Shown in pieces: positions 23,856 through 31,633 of a DNA stretch of 64,000 nt. Below the pieces are notes generated by a model. It was not told the DNA's origin and ran no database searches. It was given only the letters and a program-made list of their open reading frames with translations. This stretch comes from Pseudomonadota bacterium (GTDB taxonomy: Bacteria > Pseudomonadota > Alphaproteobacteria > Rhizobiales > Devosiaceae). Numbering within the stretch: the first letter of the stretch is position 1; the number at the start of each line of letters is the position of its first letter. Location: contig JAEWGT010000009.1 in assembly GCA_023388175.1 (NCBI GenBank), positions 496,001 through 560,000 of the forward strand, read 5' to 3'. Position numbers and translations under genes: made by a program.

Positions 23856-25715
23856 ATGGACATCAAGGCTGCCCCTATTCGCGCAGTGCGTCTGGGCAAT
23901 ATGGCTGCAAAGGCCGAGCGGCGCGCCGATGGCAGCACCGTGCTGCGCTCGATTGAGACGCTCGGCGCCTATCCCCGTTCGATCGTGGATGCGCTGGAAA
24001 GCTGGGCGCACAAGACGCCCGACGCTGTGCTGATTGCCGACCGCGAGGGCGAGGGCTGGCGCGAACTGAGCTTTGCCCAGGTGCTGGATGCCATTCCTCC
24101 GCTCGCGCAAGCCCTTGTCAATGCTGGGCTTTCTCCCGAGCGCCCGCTGATGATCATCTCGGGCAATGAGGTCGAGCATTTCCTCCTTGGCATGGCCGCC
24201 ATCTGGGTCGGCATTCCCTATGCCCCGATCTCGCCGGCCTATTCGCTGGTCTCGACCGACTTCGGCAAGCTCAGGCATATCGCCGGCTTGCTGACCCCGG
24301 GCATGATCTATGCCAGCGATGGCGCCAAATTCGCCCCGGCCATCAACGCCGTCTTCGATGCCGATATCCCCTTGATCGTGCGAACAAATCCGCTCGACGG
24401 CCGCCAGAGCCAGGTCTTTGCCGACCTGCTCAAGACCCCGGTGACGCCAGCCGTGGCAGCGGCCCATGACGCAATCACGCCCGATACGGTCGCCAAGATC
24501 CTCTTCACCTCCGGCTCGACTGGTCTGCCCAAGGGCGTCATCACCACCAACCGGATGATGGCCTGCAATCAGGAAATGATCCGCACAGCTTTGGCTTTCC
24601 TCGCCGATGAGCCGCCGGTTCTGCTCGACTGGATGCCGTGGAACCATGTCGCCGGCGGCAGCCACAATACCGGCATTGCCATCTATAATGGTGGCTCGTT
24701 CTACATCGATGATGGTCAGCCGACCCCGGCGCGGATCGGGCGAACGCTGGAAAATCTCAAGACCGTCCAACCGACCTTTTTCACCAATGTGCCAAAGGCT
24801 TACGAATTTCTGGTCGCCTCATTCGAGGAGCATCCTGAAGCAAGGCGCAATCTCTTTGCCCGGCTGAAATTGCTGCAATATGCGGGCGCGGGACTGTCGC
24901 AACACGTCTTCGATGGTCTCGACAAAGCTGCTCGTGAAGAGACCGGCCAGCATGTGATGATCATCACCGGCTATGGCTCCACCGAAACTGCGCCCTTTGC
25001 CTTCACAACGACCTGGGCGGTGTCCGAGGCCGGTCATATCGGCCTGCCCGCCGCAGGCATGGAGGTCAAGCTGGTCCCCAATGGCGACAAGACCGAATTG
25101 CGCCTCAAGGGCCCCAATGTCACGCCCGGCTACTGGCGCGATGCGGAAAAGACCATCGAAGCCTTCGACGAGGATGGTTTCTACAAGATCGGCGACGCAG
25201 TGCGCTTTGCCGACGCTGATGATCTCGGAAAAGGTCTGGTCTTTGACGGCCGCGTTACCGAGGATTTCAAACTCTCGACCGGCACCTGGGTCAATTTCGC
25301 GGCCCTGCGCAGCGCGGTGATCGGGGCCTGTGCGCCGCTGATCCGCGACGTGGTGATAACCGGGCTCGACCTCAACTATATCGGTGCATTGATCTTTCCC
25401 GACATGGCCGCCTGTGCGCGACTGGCGGGACTTGCCGCCGATACCGATGCCAAAACCATTCTCGCCCACCCCGCCGTGCGCGGGAAATTCGAGGACAGCC
25501 TCGCCGGACTGGCGCAGAAATCCACCGGCAGTTCCAATCATATCGCCCGCGCCCTGCTGATGGCGGACTTGCCCGATATCGACAAGGGCGAGGTGACCGA
25601 CAAGGGCTCGATCAATCAGCGCGCGGTGCGCACCCATCGCGCCGATCTGGTGGCCGCGCTCTATGCCGACACACCCGGCTCCGACATCATTTTGTGCCCA
25701 AGGAAAGGCGCCTGA
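23856..25715 (+). CDS. fcs: Feruloyl-CoA synthase
   Basis: A 619-residue adenylate-forming ligase that activates ferulate, p-coumarate or caffeate to the CoA thioester. The ATP motif is ILFTSGSTGLPKGVITTN (about residues 214-232), followed by DWMPWNHVAGGSHNTG and the YGSTETAPFAF motif. The C-terminal part KGLVFDGRVTEDFKLSTGTWVNF is typical of feruloyl-CoA synthases rather than general acyl ligases. The ATG at 23856 has GGGAGG at 23845-23850; the ATG at 23841 is inside that context and unlikely. It is the first gene of a five-gene operon. Confidence 0.9.
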   Translation: MDIKAAPIRAVRLGNMAAKAERRADGSTVLRSIETLGAYPRSIVDALESWAHKTPDAVLIADREGEGWRELSFAQVLDAIPPLAQALVNAGLSPERPLMIISGNEVEHFLLGMAAIWVGIPYAPISPAYSLVSTDFGKLRHIAGLLTPGMIYASDGAKFAPAINAVFDADIPLIVRTNPLDGRQSQVFADLLKTPVTPAVAAAHDAITPDTVAKILFTSGSTGLPKGVITTNRMMACNQEMIRTALAFLADEPPVLLDWMPWNHVAGGSHNTGIAIYNGGSFYIDDGQPTPARIGRTLENLKTVQPTFFTNVPKAYEFLVASFEEHPEARRNLFARLKLLQYAGAGLSQHVFDGLDKAAREETGQHVMIITGYGSTETAPFAFTTTWAVSEAGHIGLPAAGMEVKLVPNGDKTELRLKGPNVTPGYWRDAEKTIEAFDEDGFYKIGDAVRFADADDLGKGLVFDGRVTEDFKLSTGTWVNFAALRSAVIGACAPLIRDVVITGLDLNYIGALIFPDMAACARLAGLAADTDAKTILAHPAVRGKFEDSLAGLAQKSTGSSNHIARALLMADLPDIDKGEVTDKGSINQRAVRTHRADLVAALYADTPGSDIILCPRKGA

Positions 25716-25717
25716 CC

Positions 25718-26959
25718 ATGAGCAAAGGCCTTCGCCTCACCTTCGACGACGCATATCTTCTGGGCGGTGCCCGCACCCCTTTCGTGGACTATCGCGGCGT
25801 CTTTGCCGAGATCTCACCCATCGATCTCGGCATCAAGGCTGCGCGTGCCGCCATTGAAAAAACCGGGGTCAAGGCCGCCGATATCGGTCACACGATTGCA
25901 GGCTCCATGGCGCAGGCCTCGTTCGATGCCTATGTGACGCCGCGCCATATCGGCCTCTATGCCGGCGCGCCCATCGAAGCCCCGGCCCATCTCGTACAGC
26001 GCATCTGTGGCACCGGGCTCGAAGTCATCGCGCAGGCAGCGGATTCGGTGTCGCTGGGGCGGGTCGATCTGGCACTGGGTGCGGGCTGCGAGAGCATGAG
26101 CCGCAACCCCATTGCCGCCTATACCCATCGCAATGGCTTCACCATGGGCAAGGTCGAGTTCAAGGACTTCCTCTGGGAAGCGCTTTATGACCCGGCCGGT
26201 TGCGTCAATATGGGCGACACGGCCGAGAACCTGGCCAAGCAGTACAATATCTCGCGCGAGCGCGTGGACCGCTTTGCCGAGCGCAGTTTCAACCGGGCCA
26301 TTGCCGCGCGCGATGCCGGCATCCTGGCCGAGGAAATCGTGACGGTGACGAGCGAGAGTTTCGAGATCGAAACGCTCGACAAGCGGGGCATCAAACTGCC
26401 GCGCGGGGTCGAGAGCGTGGATACCGACAGCCATATCCGGGTCTCGCCCTATGAGGTTCTGGCAAAGCTGCGGCCTGCTTTCGGCGGTGTGCAGACCGGG
26501 GGCAATTCCTCGGCCATCGTCGATGGCGCGGGTGCGGTGCTGGTGGCGTCATCGGCCTATGCCAGGGCCAACGGCCACAAGCCGCTGGCGCGAATTCTGT
26601 CCAGTGCCGCTGTGGGCGTGCCGCCGCAGATCATGGGCATCGGCCCGGCACCGGCCATTCGCGCCGTGCTGGAAGCGGCGGGGATGACGCTCGACCAGAT
26701 CGACCGGATCGAGATCAACGAGGCCTTCGGCGCGCAGATCCTGGCCTGTGTCGATGAACTGGGCCTCGACGAGGACAAGCTCAACGTCAATGGCGGGGCC
26801 ATTGCCATCGGCCATCCGCTGGGGGTGACCGGCATTCGGCTTGGCCTGACGCTGGCGCTCGAACTCAAGCGCTCCGGCACCCGCTATGGTATCGCCTCGG
26901 CCTGTATCGGTGGCGGGCAGGGCATCGCTCTGCTCATCGAAAATCCCGAGGCCGCGTGA
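25718..26959 (+). CDS. Thiolase family protein (probable aryl beta-ketoacyl-CoA thiolase)
   Basis: A 413-residue thiolase with an intact active site: the nucleophilic cysteine in VQRICGTGLEVI, histidine in NGGAIAIGHPLGVTG and the C-terminal cysteine in SACIGGGQGIALL. It begins 2 bases after fcs. In this operon it would cleave the aryl beta-ketopropionyl-CoA made from feruloyl- or coumaroyl-CoA into vanilloyl- or 4-hydroxybenzoyl-CoA plus acetyl-CoA. An acetoacetyl-CoA thiolase by similarity alone is the alternative, but the neighbours favour the aromatic role. Confidence 0.87.
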   Translation: MSKGLRLTFDDAYLLGGARTPFVDYRGVFAEISPIDLGIKAARAAIEKTGVKAADIGHTIAGSMAQASFDAYVTPRHIGLYAGAPIEAPAHLVQRICGTGLEVIAQAADSVSLGRVDLALGAGCESMSRNPIAAYTHRNGFTMGKVEFKDFLWEALYDPAGCVNMGDTAENLAKQYNISRERVDRFAERSFNRAIAARDAGILAEEIVTVTSESFEIETLDKRGIKLPRGVESVDTDSHIRVSPYEVLAKLRPAFGGVQTGGNSSAIVDGAGAVLVASSAYARANGHKPLARILSSAAVGVPPQIMGIGPAPAIRAVLEAAGMTLDQIDRIEINEAFGAQILACVDELGLDEDKLNVNGGAIAIGHPLGVTGIRLGLTLALELKRSGTRYGIASACIGGGQGIALLIENPEAA

Positions 26960-27720
26960 TGGATATTGCAGGCAGGACAGTTTTCGTGACCGGCGCCGCC
27001 TCCGGGCTGGGCGCCGAAACCGCGCGGGCCCTGGTGGGGGCGGGGGCCCGCGCGGCGATTTTCGACCGGGATGCGGAAAAGGGTGAAGCGGTCGCTGCCG
27101 AGCTGGGCGGAAAATTCTTCGCGGTCGATGTTGCAAATGCCCATAGCGCCGAAGCGGCGGTGAAGGCTGCAGTCGATGCGCTCGGGGCGCCATCGGTGCT
27201 GGTCAGTTGTGCCGGTATCGGTACGGCGTCGCGTATCGTTGGACGCGATGGTCCCATGCCGCTGGACGCCTTTTCGCGCGTCATCAATGTTAATCTTGTG
27301 GGCAGCTTCAACATGATGCGGCTCTGCGCCCATTCCATGTCGCTGGCCGAGGCGGACGCAAATGGCCAGCGCGGTGTCATCATCTCTACAGCCTCGGTAG
27401 CCGCTTTCGACGGCCAGATTGGCCAGGCCGCCTATGCCGCGTCCAAGGGCGGCATCGTCTCGCTGACCCTGCCGGCAGCGCGCGAATTTTCCCGGTTCGG
27501 CATCCGCGTTCTGGCCATCGCGCCGGGCCTGTTCCTGACGCCGCTTCTGGCCGAACTGCCGCAAGACGTGCAGGACGGGCTGGCATCCTCCATCCCCAAT
27601 CCGCCCCGCCTGGGCAAGCCGTCCGAGTTCGCGGCGCTGGTCAAGTCTATGGTCGAAAACGACTATCTCAATGGCGAAGTGGTGCGGCTCGACGGCGCCC
27701 TGCGCATGGCGGCGAAGTAG
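26959..27720 (+). CDS. SDR family 3-hydroxyacyl-CoA dehydrogenase (probable aryl substrate)
   Basis: A 253-residue short-chain dehydrogenase of the HSD17B10-like (type II 3-hydroxyacyl-CoA dehydrogenase) group. The cofactor motif is TGAASGLGAETA, and the following FDRDAEKGEAV acid suggests NAD. The catalytic Ser-Tyr-Lys is in STASVAAFDGQIGQAAYAASK. The end FAALVKSMVENDYLNGEVVRLDGALRM matches that group. It overlaps the thiolase stop by one base. It would oxidise 3-hydroxy-3-aryl-propionyl-CoA to the keto thioester. Confidence 0.86.
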   Translation: MDIAGRTVFVTGAASGLGAETARALVGAGARAAIFDRDAEKGEAVAAELGGKFFAVDVANAHSAEAAVKAAVDALGAPSVLVSCAGIGTASRIVGRDGPMPLDAFSRVINVNLVGSFNMMRLCAHSMSLAEADANGQRGVIISTASVAAFDGQIGQAAYAASKGGIVSLTLPAAREFSRFGIRVLAIAPGLFLTPLLAELPQDVQDGLASSIPNPPRLGKPSEFAALVKSMVENDYLNGEVVRLDGALRMAAK

Positions 27721-27729
27721 GAGCGGCCG

Positions 27730-28146
27730 ATGTTTTCCAACACCACCAAAGTCGAAATCCAGTTCGGCGACTGCGACCCGGCAGGCATTGTCTATTACCC
27801 CAACTATTTCCGCTTCTTCGACAATGCGACGGCAGCCATGCTGTCGGCTGCCTTTGCCATGCACAAGCGCAACTGGCTCGATCACTACGGCATTGCGGGC
27901 ATTCCCATGGTCGATACCGGCGCGCGCTTCATCAAGCCGTCCAGCTTTGGGGATGTGGTCGAAATCCGCTCGGTGATCGCCGAGCTGGGCCGTTCCAGCT
28001 TTGCGGTAAAGCATGAATTACTGCGGGATGGCGAACTGGCCATCGAAGCACATGAAAAACGGGTATGGGTCATACGCGCCGAGGATGGCGGCATTCGCTC
28101 GGCGCCGCTGCCCGACGAGGTCCGCAATCTTTTGGGCGCTGCATGA
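27730..28146 (+). CDS. Acyl-CoA thioesterase, 4-hydroxybenzoyl-CoA thioesterase type
   Basis: A 138-residue hot-dog-fold thioesterase. The sequence IQFGDCDPAGIVYYPNYFRFFD near residue 10 holds the catalytic aspartate (D17 type) of Pseudomonas-type 4-hydroxybenzoyl-CoA thioesterases. A GGAG ribosome site precedes the ATG. In this operon it would hydrolyse vanilloyl-CoA and 4-hydroxybenzoyl-CoA to the free acids, which VanAB and PobA then use. It closes the CoA part of the pathway, and its presence explains why no vanillin dehydrogenase is needed. Confidence 0.87.
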   Translation: MFSNTTKVEIQFGDCDPAGIVYYPNYFRFFDNATAAMLSAAFAMHKRNWLDHYGIAGIPMVDTGARFIKPSSFGDVVEIRSVIAELGRSSFAVKHELLRDGELAIEAHEKRVWVIRAEDGGIRSAPLPDEVRNLLGAA

Positions 28147-28169
28147 GCGCCGCTTTGGAAGGAAACATT

Positions 28170-28934
28170 ATGGCCAATGTGCTGATCGTCGAGCAGAAAG
28201 GCGCCATCGTCCATCTGACGCTGAACCGCCCTGAAAAGCGCAATGCGCTGAATGACGATCTGGTCGCTGCGTTCGACGAGTTCTTCGCTGCCGTGCCCGA
28301 TGGTGCGCGCGCCATTGTCGTTTCGGGGGCGGGAGGCCACTTCTCCTCCGGCCTCGACCTGTCCCAGCATGTCGCCCGCCAGCCGCTCGACGTGATGGCG
28401 CATTCGCGCAACTGGCATCGGGTGATGGCGCGGATCGCCAGCTCGCCCGTTCCCGTCATCGCCGCCATGAGCGGCGCGGTCATGGGAGGCGGCCTCGAAT
28501 TTGCCGCTGCCTGCCATGTGCGTGTCGCCGAGGAAAGCGTGCGCTTCCAGATGCCCGAAGGCTTGCGCGGTATCTTTGTGGGTGGCGGGGGCTCGGTGCG
28601 GATCAGCAAGCTGATCGGGCCGGATCGCCTGACGGAGATGATGCTGACTGGCCGCACTTATTCAGGCGTGGAAGGCGAGCGGCTGGGTCTTGCCCATCAT
28701 CTCGTGCCCGAAGGCAAGGCGCTGGAAAAAGCCTTTGAATTGGCGGAGCGCATCGCCAAGAATTCCCCCACGATCAACGGCTTCATCATTCAGGCCATCG
28801 CCCAGATCGCATCCATGCCGCCCGAGGCTGGGCTTTATGCGGAAAGCCTCACCGCAGCGCTGAGCCAGACAGGTCCGGATGCCGAAGAGGGCTTGCGGGC
28901 CTTCCTGGAAAAACGCCCGCCGGTGTTCCGGTGA
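28170..28934 (+). CDS. Enoyl-CoA hydratase/isomerase family protein (probable hydroxycinnamoyl-CoA hydratase)
   Basis: A 254-residue crotonase. The oxyanion-hole regions are GAGGHFSSGLDLSQH and SGAVMGGGLEFAAACHVRVA. RFQMPEGLRGIFVGGGGSVR follows. It lacks the WGIPPG-type motif and length of the hydratase-lyase (HCHL) that makes vanillin directly, so hydration followed by beta-oxidation is favoured. The start at 28170 has GGAAGGAAAC upstream; ATG 28143, overlapping the thioesterase stop, is the alternative. It is the last gene of the fcs operon and is convergent with marR. Confidence 0.85.
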   Translation: MANVLIVEQKGAIVHLTLNRPEKRNALNDDLVAAFDEFFAAVPDGARAIVVSGAGGHFSSGLDLSQHVARQPLDVMAHSRNWHRVMARIASSPVPVIAAMSGAVMGGGLEFAAACHVRVAEESVRFQMPEGLRGIFVGGGGSVRISKLIGPDRLTEMMLTGRTYSGVEGERLGLAHHLVPEGKALEKAFELAERIAKNSPTINGFIIQAIAQIASMPPEAGLYAESLTAALSQTGPDAEEGLRAFLEKRPPVFR

Positions 28935-28939
28935 GTATC

Positions 28940-29416
28940 TCAGCTCAGCCGTTCGAGCAGGGACAGCAGCGTCTCGCGGTCCTTTTCTCCGCCCAGTTGT
29001 GCGATCAGGTCCTGCTCCATGGTCTCGTGCAGGTCGCGCGCCCGATTGAGGAAGGCCTCACCTTCTGCGGTCAGATGCAAGGCGTTGGCGCGCTTGTCGA
29101 CATCCGAGGGCACGCGTTCGACAAAGCCGCGCTCTTCCAACCCATGCACCAGCGTGACGAAGTTGGCGCGTTTGATGCCCAGAACTTCCGCGATTTCGGT
29201 CTGCTTGCGGCCGGGATTGTCGGCAATCAACACCAGAACGGAATATTCGACCGGCCGGAGCTTGAGATCATCGAAGACGGCGAGGAATTTCTGGAACACG
29301 TTCAGTTGCGCCCGCCGCAGCCGATAACCAATAATGCCCGTCGTGGCGCCGATGCGCAAAATGGCCGTGTCGGCCTCGGACTGCGCAGGATTGGACGGGG
29401 GCGTCTGGTGCCGCAT
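28940..29416 (-). CDS. MarR family regulator of hydroxycinnamate catabolism
   Basis: A 158-residue MarR-type winged-helix regulator: LKLRPVEYSVLVLIADNPGRKQTEIAEVLGIKRANFVTLVHGLEERGFVER then the wing with DKRANALHLTAEG. Regulators of this type (FerR, FerC, HcaR) repress ferulate genes and respond to hydroxycinnamoyl-CoA. It is convergent with the fcs operon and divergent from the TRAP transporter. Matching GTTAT-N5-ATAAC sites lie before its own gene and before fcs, supporting both autoregulation and control of the operon. Confidence 0.88.
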   Translation of the reverse strand: MRHQTPPSNPAQSEADTAILRIGATTGIIGYRLRRAQLNVFQKFLAVFDDLKLRPVEYSVLVLIADNPGRKQTEIAEVLGIKRANFVTLVHGLEERGFVERVPSDVDKRANALHLTAEGEAFLNRARDLHETMEQDLIAQLGGEKDRETLLSLLERLS

Positions 29417-29477
29417 GAGCCCGATTGTTCCTGTTAGAAGTTGGAGCAGGTTCCGCTTCTAGCATTTGGGGTAATTG

Positions 29478-29492
29478 GTTATCCAGTATAAC
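29478..29492. promoter_or_regulatory. Candidate MarR operator upstream of marR
   Basis: GTTAT-CCAGT-ATAAC, the same half-sites and 5-base spacing as the site at 23819-23833 before fcs. It lies 61 bases upstream of the marR start (minus strand), which fits autoregulation. Confidence 0.55.
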
Positions 29493-29588
29493 TTTGCTTG
29501 GAGAGCGCGCTGTGCGACGCAATATCAATCCAAAGTTATTGAACGCTGCGCATTTTGCCCGATTTTGTGGCATGTCTGTCGCTCAATG

Positions 29589-29604
29589 ATAACCTAAAGG
29601 TTAT
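29589..29604 (+). promoter_or_regulatory. PcaQ-like box in the TRAP transporter promoter
   Basis: ATAACC-TAAA-GGTTAT matches the published Sinorhizobium PcaQ motif ATAACC-N4-GGTTAA with one mismatch at the last base. Sixteen bases after the box begins ATCATTTTACTTG (29621-29633). The pcaD promoter has the same 13 bases at the same distance from its own box. PcaQ would activate the TRAP genes from here. Confidence 0.65.
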
Positions 29605-29679
29605 ATCGTAATGGGAATTTATCATTTTACTTGAGGTCTCGCGGGGCCTTAAATCGGGATGAAACGGGGGAGGAAATCC

Positions 29680-30222
29680 GTGTTCAGCGATAGTTCCTTA
29701 TTGGGACGTGTGACGCATGGGCTGGCGAAGTGGATGGCCATTGCCGGGGGTGTTACGCTCCTTGCCATGATCGCCATCGTTGTGATCAGCGTGATCGGCC
29801 GCACTTTTCTGTGGGCCGGGCTCCGGCCCATTCTCGGGGATTATGAACTGGTTTCGGTCGGCATGGGTTTTGCTGTTTTCGCCTTCCTGCCCTGGGCGCA
29901 TCTGATGCGCGGTCATGCGCTTGTGTCCCTGATTACCGATAGTTTCAGCGATCGCGCCAACGCCTGGATTCTTGTTGTCACCGACCTGATGATGCTGGTT
30001 GCCGCAGGCTTCATCACCTGGCGGCTCTATTTCGGCATGATGGACAAGTTCAGCTACCGCGAAACCACCATTCTGCTGGGCCTGCCTCTGGGTTGGGCCT
30101 ATATGGCCGGATTTGTGGGTGCCGTGGTCCTCGTCCTCGTGTCTGTCTTTGTCTTTGGCCGCTCCGTTCAGGATGCGGTGGCCGGCAAGGCGCCGCCCAA
30201 GCACGCGGGGAGCGAGCATTGA
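29680..30222 (+). CDS. TRAP transporter small permease (DctQ type)
   Basis: A 180-residue integral membrane protein with about four transmembrane helices (GGVTLLAMIAIVVISVIGRTF; FAVFAFLPWAHLMRGHALVSL; LVVTDLMMLVAAGFITWRLYF; AGFVGAVVLVLVSVFVF). It is the small permease of a tripartite ATP-independent periplasmic transporter. The GTG at 29680 is chosen because GGGGGAGG at 29666-29673 is an excellent ribosome site; the ATG at 29659 would place that site within the gene. It is followed by the large permease (4-base overlap) and binding protein. A PcaQ-like box precedes it. Confidence 0.85.
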   Translation: MFSDSSLLGRVTHGLAKWMAIAGGVTLLAMIAIVVISVIGRTFLWAGLRPILGDYELVSVGMGFAVFAFLPWAHLMRGHALVSLITDSFSDRANAWILVVTDLMMLVAAGFITWRLYFGMMDKFSYRETTILLGLPLGWAYMAGFVGAVVLVLVSVFVFGRSVQDAVAGKAPPKHAGSEH

Positions 30223-31544
30223 CCACGAACCTGATCCTCGGCCTGCTGGGTATTCCCGCCGTTTTGCTGCTTGTCTTCCTGCGCGTGCCGATCGGGCTGG
30301 CCATGATGGCCATCGGCGTTCTTGGCACCTGGATGATCACCAAGAATTTCAATCCGGTGATGGCCCAGTTCAAGACGCTGAGCTACTCCACCTTTGCCTC
30401 TCATTCGCTTTCGGTCGTTCCGCTGTTTCTCCTGATGGGCCAGTTTGCGACTTTGAGCGGGCTCTCCACCAAGATCTTCAAGGCGGCGACGGCCTGGCTG
30501 GGGCATCGGCAGGGCGGCGTGGCCATGGCCGCCGTCGGCGCCAGCGCCGGCTTCGGTTCCATCGTGGGATCGTCGTTGGCAACGGCCGCCACCATGGGCA
30601 AGGTCGCACTGCCGGAGCTGAAGAAATACGGCTATTCCAACGCCCTGGCGACCGGCGCGGTAGCGGCAGGCGGCACCTTGGGCATTCTCATCCCGCCCTC
30701 CGTGATCCTCGTCATCTTCGCCGTGCTGACCGAACAGAATATCGCCAAGCTGTTCATGGGGGCGTTCCTGCCCGGCATTCTGGCGGCGGTCGGTTACCTT
30801 ATCGTCATTGCCATCTATGTGCGGGTGCGTCCCGAGGCCGGACGGCGGCTGGAACGTGTGCCCTATCGCGAGCGCTTCAAGGCGCTGGCGGATATCTGGC
30901 CGGTTCTGCTGGTTTTCATTCTGGTCATCGGCGGCATCTATTCCGGCATCTTCACCCCGACCGAGGCTGCGGCCATCGGGGCGGCCGGCACGGGTATCAT
31001 CGCGCTGGCCTATCGGAGCCTCACCTGGGAAAATGTCCGCGACGCGCTTCTGTCCACGGCCATGTCCACGGCGATGATCTTCCTTATCGTCTTTGGCGCC
31101 GCGGTGCTGAACGGGTTCCTCGCGCTGTCGCAGCTGCCGCAGGTTTCGGCCAACTGGATCGGCGAGCAGGGTTTCAATCCCTGGATCGTGCTGGCCATCG
31201 TGCTGGTGTTCTATCTCGTTCTCGGCTGCGTCATGGACTCGCTGTCCATGATCCTGCTGACGATCCCCATTCTCTATCCGATGATGATGGTGCTCGATTT
31301 CGGCCTGTCGCCCGATGAATTCGGCATCTGGTTCGGCATCCTCGTGCTGATCGCCGTGGAGGTCGGCCTGATCACGCCTCCGGTTGGCATGAACCTGTTC
31401 ATCATCAATTCCATGTCGCCCGGCACCAAGCTGTCGGAGACCTATCGCGGTGTGCTGCCATTCGTGTTGAGTGACATCATCCGCACCATTATCCTGGTAG
31501 CCTTTCCAGCAATCACGCTCGGACTGGTCTGGTGGTTCTACTAG
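30219..31544 (+). CDS. TRAP transporter large permease (DctM type)
   Basis: A 441-residue membrane protein with roughly a dozen helices and the DctM hallmarks GASAGFGSIVGSSLATAATMGK, GAVAAGGTLGILIPPSVILVIFAV and EVGLITPPVGMNLFIIN. It begins with TTG at 30219, overlapping the small permease stop (TTGA). It is the sodium- or proton-coupled transport unit of the TRAP system. In this position it probably imports an aromatic acid such as protocatechuate, vanillate or a hydroxycinnamate. Confidence 0.9.
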   Translation: MTTNLILGLLGIPAVLLLVFLRVPIGLAMMAIGVLGTWMITKNFNPVMAQFKTLSYSTFASHSLSVVPLFLLMGQFATLSGLSTKIFKAATAWLGHRQGGVAMAAVGASAGFGSIVGSSLATAATMGKVALPELKKYGYSNALATGAVAAGGTLGILIPPSVILVIFAVLTEQNIAKLFMGAFLPGILAAVGYLIVIAIYVRVRPEAGRRLERVPYRERFKALADIWPVLLVFILVIGGIYSGIFTPTEAAAIGAAGTGIIALAYRSLTWENVRDALLSTAMSTAMIFLIVFGAAVLNGFLALSQLPQVSANWIGEQGFNPWIVLAIVLVFYLVLGCVMDSLSMILLTIPILYPMMMVLDFGLSPDEFGIWFGILVLIAVEVGLITPPVGMNLFIINSMSPGTKLSETYRGVLPFVLSDIIRTIILVAFPAITLGLVWWFY

Positions 31545-31633
31545 GGAAAGACCTGCATTCCCGCGTCTGAGGAGGCGGGGGATGCAGACCATGATCCGGC
31601 CTTGGGCCGGCCATCGCAAGGGAGGGAAACCCA

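Noticed and set aside
28170..28934. Crotonase as the hydratase-lyase that makes vanillin (ech/HCHL)
   Set aside because: The characteristic WGIPPG-type region and the longer C-terminus of that enzyme are missing, and the operon has a dehydrogenase, thiolase and thioesterase that fit the beta-oxidative route instead.
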